This document shows positions 58,110 to 64,000 of a DNA stretch of 64,000 nt, one piece after another. Numbering within the stretch: position 1 is the stretch's first letter; each line of letters opens with the position of its first letter. The notes under the pieces are model-generated. The model was not told the DNA's origin. It did not search any database and saw only the letters and a program-made list of their open reading frames with translations. The DNA is taken from NCBI GenBank assembly GCA_016271365.2, contig JADMNL010000028.1, forward strand, positions 57,926,001 to 57,990,000, written 5' to 3'. The position numbers were made by a program, and so were the translations under genes. The stretch is from Neoceratodus forsteri (Eukaryota; Chordata; Ceratodontiformes; Ceratodontidae).

Positions 58110-59350
58110 TTAACCAGGCCCAGGATGTGAATAGCATGGACCTTCAGATTCAGTTCCAGGCAGAAGTCTCAAAACATATTTGCTGCTGTTGTCAGACTTT
58201 GGGATCTGGTCCCCCAGGCAGTTGATACATCTCATTTCTGCCACATTGTCTATGCGGAGAAGAACTGTGGTACCCAGCCTGACCTTTGCAAAGCTTTGAA
58301 TTGCAAATGCTGCAACCAACAGCTCCAACACATTGCTGTGGTGAGTGCATTCTAGTGGGGACCATTTGCTCCCAGTGAAGATTCCATCATAGCCAGCACC
58401 CCAGCCTGACAAACTGGCATCTGAGTTAATTGCCAGTTCTGGCCTCATTTGAAAATAGCCCTGTCCTTCCATGACTCCATCTGGCATAGCCACAAGATGC
58501 GCTCCAAATATACTGGGCTAGATAACGGTACATAAGTGTCAAACAGCTCTGCCTCCCACAAGGAGTTGATCTTGAGTTCCTACAAGGTCCTGTAGTGGAG
58601 TGGAGTTGGAAAGATTGCTTCAACTGAAGAGGACAAGAGTTCTATGGTTCTGGTCATGTCCCGGAGAGGAGGGGAGTCCTTCTTTAGGACTTTCCTGATC
58701 TCCCTCTTTGTATCCTTCATCTTTTCGGAGGGTAGTTTGAGTGTTGCTGATGTGGATTCTACCTCAAACCCCAGGAAAGTTATTGTCTGGGATGGTTCTG
58801 GGATTAACTTCCTTGTGCTGATCACAAATCCCAGGCCTTCCAGGAGAGAGACTGTGAATCTCAAATAAGTCATCAGTTGGACTCAGTCCAGTGCCATAAG
58901 CAACCAGTCATCTTGGTAGATGATCAGCCTGACTCTGGCTGCCCTTAGCCACACCACCACCAGTCACAGGACCTTGGTGAAGCACCAGGGGGCTGAGGTC
59001 AGACCAAAGAGGACGCAGTTGAAGTGCTAAAGTTCCCCTTCCCAGAGGAATTCTAACCAATTCTAATTATTGTGGTGGATGGGGACCAAAAGATTTGCAT
59101 CCATGAAATCCAGCCTGACTAACCAGTCTCCCTGGATCAGGGTGTCTCTCAGGAGGTGAATCTCCTCCATTCAGAAGCATCAGTAGACAGTGAAGAAGTT
59201 GAGGTCCCAGAGATTGATAACTGGTTGGAATTCTCCATCCTTCTTTGCTACAAGGAAAATCATACTCTTCTGCACCTCCCCACTTCCTGCCCTTGAAATT
59301 GTTCCTTTTATGAGCAATGTGTCCATCTCTCAATGGACTAACCTCTGGTC
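58110..59350 (-). pseudogene. DIRS-type reverse transcriptase and RNase H
   Basis: RT blocks on the minus strand, in shifting frames, include a RLDFMDA-like segment, LTSAPWCFTKVL and the catalytic LIIYQDDWLL at 58930-58899, with the YxDD box intact. 58873-58580 gives SLLEGLGFVIS, QTITFLGFEVESTSATLKLP and AIFPTPLHYRTL, the connection typical of DIRS1. RNase H (58493-58110) has INSDASLSGWGAGYDG, HHSNVLELLVAAFAIQSF and TTVLLRIDNVAEM. Stops after short runs show decay. Confidence 0.85.
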
Positions 59351-59576
59351 TTCATCCAAGAAGAGGGGTAGTGGATGACTCAACCACTGTGGCAGTGGAT
59401 GGGGCTCAAACTTGAGGCAGTAGCCTTAAATGGCTTTCAGTTCCCACTGGCCTTGAGTGAGGCTTTGCCAGTTGGCTGCAAAATGTACCAATCTTGCCCC
59501 CCAGCTGCAGAGGTACTGGGACCAAGACAAGTGGAGGAAGGATGTAGGGCCATACTTACCGCTGTGGATGGGGAGT

Positions 59577-60838
59577 TCATCTGGTGTGTCCTCCTTCTGC
59601 CTCTTGTATGACCTCTGTCCGATGCACCTCTTCCTGCCCTGCTCCAGAAAGATTCATATCTGTAGGGGGCATTGTTGAAGCCATAGTTTGGGGTTTGTTT
59701 GAAACCCATCTGTTGATACTTTGGCCGAAAGGGCAGTCCCTGCTCCTTCTAGTCCTGGAGAAGAAAGGTCTAATGTTTTTGCAAGAGACTTGCATTTTCT
59801 TGATGGAAGAATAGCCTTCTCCCAGCTTACAAAGCTCCTTGAGGAGTGGCTGCTCAAAGAGGCACCCATCTTCCTCCACTCGAGCATTCTGGTACGCTAA
59901 ATTGGTGGAGTCTCGATGAAAGCAAATCAGAGATGATTTCCTCCTTTCTGAGAATGGGGCAACACTGGTGTTACCCAAGAAGCAAATTGCACTCTGGATA
60001 ATATCTTGAAGGTACGAAGGGTCCAGAGAGGTGGCATCATCCATAGCATCTTGGACCACATCCCTGAATAGGGCAAGGGGACCTACTAGGTCCAGGAGTT
60101 TGTCCCGTACCATTCAGAGGATTTTGTCTAAGACTTTCTTTGGGTCTATGCCCGCTTTACCCAGATAAACCAAAAACTGTTTATCAAAGTCAGAAGCAAG
60201 GGCCATTTTGTGGGAGAGGGCTGGTCTGGGACAGTCCCTCTGTAATTTCTGGTGTGCCTTATGGTCCAAAGGCTTGTGCACTTGGGGATGAGGTATAGTA
60301 GTCCATCATGGTGAGTAAGGGTACCCACTCAAATGGAGAATCACCAGGAGCATTGGGTTCAAATGGCTTCCTCAGGTCAGTCTTTGACCCCCCCCCCGGG
60401 ATTCCACTTCCAAATGCGGATGTTTCGACTTCCCTAACATCTCTGCTCACCAGAAGCAGAGAAGGGACCTATCTGAATCTGAACATAGTTCTGACCTCTC
60501 CTCACTGGAGTGATCTGAATCCCTGAATGAGTGGGGTACAGAACCTGGGGAGGTGATGAGAACTTGATTGGCTGTCCTGATTATGCTTGGTTTTCATAAG
60601 GACCGTTCTGCCCGGTGAGTCTCCTGGCTGCACCCTGCCTCCTCTGGTTTCCCTGCCCAGAATTATTTTCCCCACTGGGTTCAGGGTCTTTAGGTGAGGC
60701 CTGGTCTGCTTGTCTCTTTTTCTGAGAAGCCTGCTGTTCTGAAGTTCTCAGAAAGGAGGCTCTGACTGGGGATTTTTTTTTTATGTCCCCGTAAGGGCAT
60801 TTTATCCTGGGGGACAGAGATGTAAAATGACATCTCAT
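59577..60838 (-). pseudogene. DIRS-type gag
   Basis: The frame 60113-59577 is open for 178 codons: LVGPLALFRDVVQDAMDDA, LQDIIQSAICFLGNTSVAPF and LFEQPLLKELCKLGEGYSSI, resembling the DIRS1 Gag region that lies before RT. Its end is Arg/Pro-rich. Upstream, 60838-60581 contains a Lys/Gln-rich basic region (RASFLRTSEQQASQKKRQ). The frame is disrupted between these parts. No zinc knuckle is seen. Confidence 0.6.
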
Positions 60839-61072
60839 GTCTGCCCCACCCCCCTGGATGTGCAAATGCCAGCTGCGGCAGATCCCCCTGGCCTCCTCCA
60901 GGGGTCCGTAGTGCACCAGATGTTCATCTCCTCTCCCCCTGGAGAAGGAGAGCAGTCCAGGGGATGCTCCATCCATCTCCCCCAGCCAGCCCTCCAGTTA
61001 CCCAGCTCTGTTCCCGAACCCGGGTCGCCGGCGTCACAAGCGGAAATCCAACCGCTGTACCAATGGGCCAGC
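60839..61072 (-). mobile_element. tRNA-derived SINE (family A)
   Basis: On the minus strand, CTGGCCCATTGGTACAGCGG (A box) is followed by GGCGACCCGGGTTCGGG (B box). The body has GGATGGAGCATCCCCTGG and a CTGCTCTCC block. It is the best-preserved head of the family in this window and lies at the 5' side of the DIRS-type gag. Confidence 0.7.
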
Positions 61073-61664
61073 AAGAGCAAACATATGTTAACAAAATAAA
61101 CTGAAAACTTTATTAAACAACACATCTTTAGGACTTTGCCATTAAATTAGCTGTGATTACCATATCAGGTGGCTGCTCTCTTCAGCAGAAAATAAAGATC
61201 TACTATTGAATGCTAGGAGGATTGAGAACAACAGAGAGAAAGATAGCACCTTTGAAAATGATTCTAAGTTCTCAGGCACCAAGCACCTCATAGAGAAGAT
61301 GGACACGTCTGACTAGTCTGTCCGAATTTATGTAGTTAGAAGTACTAATTTATGTTGTTAAAATTTAGATAAATGCAGTTTAACAAATGTATTCTCGGTT
61401 GCTAAAATATGGCTAGCTATAATGATTCCTCCACAATAGACACCATCTGCAACTTTCTCAATGAAATCTAAAGCATGTACATTTATGTAAATGGAGGCCC
61501 AGGTCTTCAGCTCTGACCTTACCTTATATCTCTTTCAATCAGTAGAGAATTATGTGGAGACCATGTTTTTCCAGTTTCAGTTCTTCAGATCCAGAATACT
61601 CTTACAGTACAATGCACCTTTATAGTGTGTAGCTGGCCCCTTGTTCTTCATGGAGCTCCATCCA
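61073..61664. other. Unassigned spacer
   Basis: AT-rich sequence with no recognisable gene or repeat. It may include 5' sequence of the DIRS-type element beyond the SINE. Confidence 0.35.
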
Positions 61665-61830
61665 AGCTGAAACGCTGTTGAGACACAGTTCAAAGGTCAT
61701 GAAACATTGCTGTACCCTTCTGTAGCACAGCAACATTCCAGCTGATCCTAAATCATCATGCCACCTGTGTTTTTCTTACACCATGCTGCCACGCACACGA
61801 CAGTTCAAGTTGTGAACTGAAAACATGACT
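61665..61830. repeat. Direct repeat, copy 1
   Basis: It matches 62305-62480: AGCTGAAACG, CACAGTTCAAAGGTCATG, CAACATTCCAGCTGAT, GCCACCTGTGTTTTTCTTACACCA and CAAGTTGTGAACTGAAAAC. The two copies are ~640 bp apart in the same orientation. It could be the ends of one unknown element or a local duplication. Confidence 0.7.
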
Positions 61831-62304
61831 GTGGCAGACCCAACACAAAACAATTGCCACCAATCAACAGGCGTTAAAAACACATCTACCAAGAAACTGT
61901 AAGAGAACACATTCTTTTTTTTTTTTTTTTTATTTAAAATTTTACCCATAGGTTTTCTTGAGGGCTTATTTCTCTGCTGCTGTTTCTGACTGCTGTCAAT
62001 GGCACTCTTGCTGTTGTTGTGGCTTACCAAAAGTTTCTGACACCATTTTCACTTCCCACAAAAGACAATAACTGCCAAACCCCAAAACTATGCACTATAG
62101 CAAAAAGTGGCTGAGCAACCATTGCCCCAACAAGCGTGTGTTGCCACCTCAGAGTTCTGACTATATCACTGACCTCTTGAGCTTTGCTCTTGAGGTTAGT
62201 GATGCAATAAGAGCCTCTCTGTGGCATGACAGGTGTGTTCTGCATGATTGTTTATCCGTTATTCTCTATATAATGTATAACTGACTTATGCTCTGCACAG
62301 AACA

Positions 62305-62480
62305 TCACCTCAGCTGAAATGTTCGTGTATCACAGTTTAAAGGTTATGGAATGTTGTTGCACCATTTCGTAGTACAACAACATTCCAGTTGATTGGAAAT
62401 CTTCGAGCCACCTGTTTTTTTTTTTTTTTCTTTTACACCACACTGCCAGGTGCACAACATTCTGTTCAAGTTGTGAACTT
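62305..62480. repeat. Direct repeat, copy 2, with perfect hairpin
   Basis: It matches 61665-61830. Here GGAATGTTGTTG (62348-62359) and CAACAACATTCC (62375-62386) form a perfect 12-bp stem. The same segment in copy 1 is only partly self-complementary. Confidence 0.7.
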
Positions 62481-62654
62481 AAAACAATATCATTTTTCAT
62501 ATGTGCAGCATCCCAAAATGCTTTACTGAGGATACACAATGAAAATACATCTGGCACAATAGCCAGAGCACCAGGAAATCTGCCACACCACAGAGAATTC
62601 TACAATTCCTATATGTAGATCTGGCCACAGACCTTGTAATTGTTTTGCACAATA

Positions 62655-62710
62655 CTGTAACATAGTAACTTACGGTGGTAAAGGACTCTAGGTTCATCAT
62701 GTTCATCCCT
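62655..62710 (-). mobile_element. Possible CR1 3' terminus (weak)
   Basis: TAACATAGTAACTTACGGTGGTAAAGGAC resembles the inverted CR1 end at 53688, given here by landmarks ACATAGTAAC and GGTAAAGGAC. The match is short. Confidence 0.3.
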
Positions 62711-63014
62711 GTTTCACAAGCAGGGTTGATTTAGTATGCAGTGCAAATGTACTAATTTAAAGGGCTCAGGCTCTTTTTCCCTCTTGTTGTACTGAAGGCC
62801 CCGCTTCACTGAATCAGTATCTGTGATCATATCAGGACTATGGCATGGTGTCTGACAACTAGTACGATGCAATCTGTAACAGAAGTAAATCAGTTCTGCT
62901 ACAGGAGTGAACAAAACTACGACAGAAGTTTAAGAGTCCTGTCATAACTTAGGGCTGATGTGCCGCAAAAAACCAAGGGCCCTGAAAATAGTGAAATGAA
63001 AGAGGGGCATAAAT

Positions 63015-63115
63015 TACTAAAGGAATATGACCATTGAGAAGCTTTAGTACAGCAGTAAAGCTACAGACTATCAAGCTGTAGTGGGTGGGGGTCTGGGTTC
63101 AATCCCCAGTGTGGG
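63015..63115 (+). mobile_element. tRNA-derived SINE head fragment
   Basis: TTTAGTACAGCAGTAAAGC (A-box-like) and GTCTGGGTTCAATCCCCAG (B box GGTTCAATCC) are spaced as in a tRNA. No cloverleaf can be completed, so I read it as a SINE head. Confidence 0.45.
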
Positions 63116-63119
63116 ACAT

Positions 63120-63797
63120 TTTAAAGAGTAAGATAAGGGGAAGATTAGTGAGAAAAAGGAGGGTAGTGGGGAAGGGGAGACTGCACAGAGGAAGAGCAAG
63201 AGAAAATGGAAATACTGATTACTTCTGCTCAGTCTTCACAGTAGAGGGCGGGTGGAGTGGATGGACTATTATGCTGCAGTAAGCACCAGAGAGCAGGGTT
63301 GTGGACACAAGTCCATTCTCAGTAGAGAGGATATGGAAAGGATTGAAAGCCTTAAAGGAAAAAAGGCAATGATGCCAGATGGGATTCCTCTAAAGGTCCT
63401 AAAGGAACTGATCATGGTACTGGCAGCCCCTCTGGCAGCACTTTTTAGCACCTCAATAGAGATGGGGGAAGTTTCAGAGGACTGAAGGAGGGCCAATGTG
63501 GACCCGCTGTACATAAGTGGCAGTAGGGAGGATGCTAGCAACCACAGGCCAGTCAATCTCACATCAGTGGCGGGGAAGTTCATGGAGACACTACTGAAGG
63601 AGATGCTCATGAAGCACCTGGAGGCAAAAGGGCTGCAGAACCATTGGCAGCATGGTTTCATGGGAGGTGGTCATGTCAAACTAGTCTCATAGATTTCTTT
63701 GACTGGGTTACCAGGGGGCTGGATCAAGGGACAGCAGTGGACGTGGCCTACCTAGACTTCAGTAAGGCTTTTGACATTGTGCCACGCAGGAGGCTAG
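63120..63797 (+). pseudogene. CR1-type LINE reverse transcriptase fragment
   Basis: Two frames carry the CR1 palm. MPDGIPLKVLKELI (63372-63413) and APLAALFSTSIEMGEVSED come first. After a TGA at 63483 come RANVDPLYISGSREDASNHR, PVNLTSVAGKFMETLL and a QHGFMGGGH block. AVDVAYLDFSKAFDIVP (motif A) follows in another frame near 63735-63785. The fragment breaks off at 63797, where a second LINE 3' end starts. Confidence 0.85.
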
Positions 63798-64000
63798 TTA
63801 AAGTAAAGTAAAGTAAATCTTTATTGGTATAGCTCCTTTCCACAACCAAGGTGCTTCACATTTAAAATACAATATACAAACATAAAATTTACACTAAAAC
63901 AATAAATGTAGCAGTGAATTACAATTTGTCTGTGAAGGCTAAGTTAAAAAGAGATATTTTCAACTTTGTTTTAAATCTATCGATGGTCATTCTCTTAACC
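63798..64000 (-). mobile_element. LINE 3' end inserted in the CR1 fragment
   Basis: It begins with an AAAGT short repeat, then ATCTTTATTGGTATAGCTCC and AAGGTGCTTCACATTTAAAA, the reversed layout of a LINE 3' UTR with a microsatellite tail. It continues past the window edge. The clade is not determined. Confidence 0.55.

Larger units (their letters stand above)
56640..60838 (-). mobile_element. DIRS-type retrotransposon, minus strand
   Basis: On the minus strand, gag (about 60800-59577), RT (about 59350-58580), RNase H (58493-58110) and tyrosine recombinase (about 57656-56770) follow each other without DDE integrase or protease. The motifs are DIRS1-like and differ from the plus-strand element at 42768-55207. 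Terminal repeats were not found, and the 5' side abuts a SINE at 60839. Frames shift repeatedly and stops are frequent. Confidence 0.8.

Overview
The window looks like intergenic DNA from a large vertebrate genome. I recognise no host gene, host exon or functional RNA gene. The transposable elements point to a vertebrate: CR1- and L2-like LINEs, tRNA-derived SINEs including a MIR-type CORE-SINE, a Ty3/Gypsy element with a PNMA-like gag, and two tyrosine-recombinase (DIRS/Ngaro-type) retrotransposons. This mix is typical of amphibians, lungfish, coelacanth or other basal fishes. The sequence alone does not settle the species. Every protein-like stretch I could identify belongs to a mobile element, and all are broken by stops or frameshifts.

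Layout. 1-4.2 kb: the edge of a palindrome-rich repeat (copy a), a 513-bp foldback element, and a ~485-bp tandem unit interrupted by a SINE-plus-minisatellite insertion flanked by a 15-bp target-site duplication. 5.2-10.6 kb: a SINE, a CR1 3' end, a nearly full-length L2-like LINE on the minus strand and another CR1 3' end. 11.9-22.4 kb: one complete but dead Ty3/Gypsy element with two LTRs of 1,913 bp each, a tRNA-Thr-type primer site and a polypurine tract. 23.5-24.7 kb: a SINE and a 56-bp minisatellite.

24.9-27.4, 34.4-36.2 and 40.8-42.8 kb: three further copies (b, c, d) of the palindrome-rich repeat, built from inverted and tandem sub-repeats and ending in an array of short hairpins. 29.1-32.6 kb: a region whose two ends resemble the Gypsy LTR termini. 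33-40.5 kb: several SINEs in otherwise unassigned DNA.

42.8-55.2 kb: one DIRS/Ngaro-like element on the plus strand, bounded by 85-89 bp direct repeats and carrying gag, RT, RNase H and tyrosine recombinase remnants. It has been opened by at least four later insertions: a SINE, two LINEs and a CR1 tail. 55.2-61.1 kb: a poly(A)-tailed 3' end, the second foldback element in opposite orientation to the first, and a second DIRS-type element on the minus strand with a SINE at its 5' side. 61-64 kb: a direct repeat with a perfect hairpin, a SINE, a CR1 reverse-transcriptase fragment and the 3' end of another LINE.

The genes do not form pathways; the window records layered transposition. The most unusual items are the SVA-like SINE-VNTR composite at 2.1-3.4 kb, the palindrome-array repeat family, and a LINE at 47.1-51.3 kb with tandem 5' units and a 2A-like motif. 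All assignments come from reading the sequence; identities and copy counts are estimates by eye.
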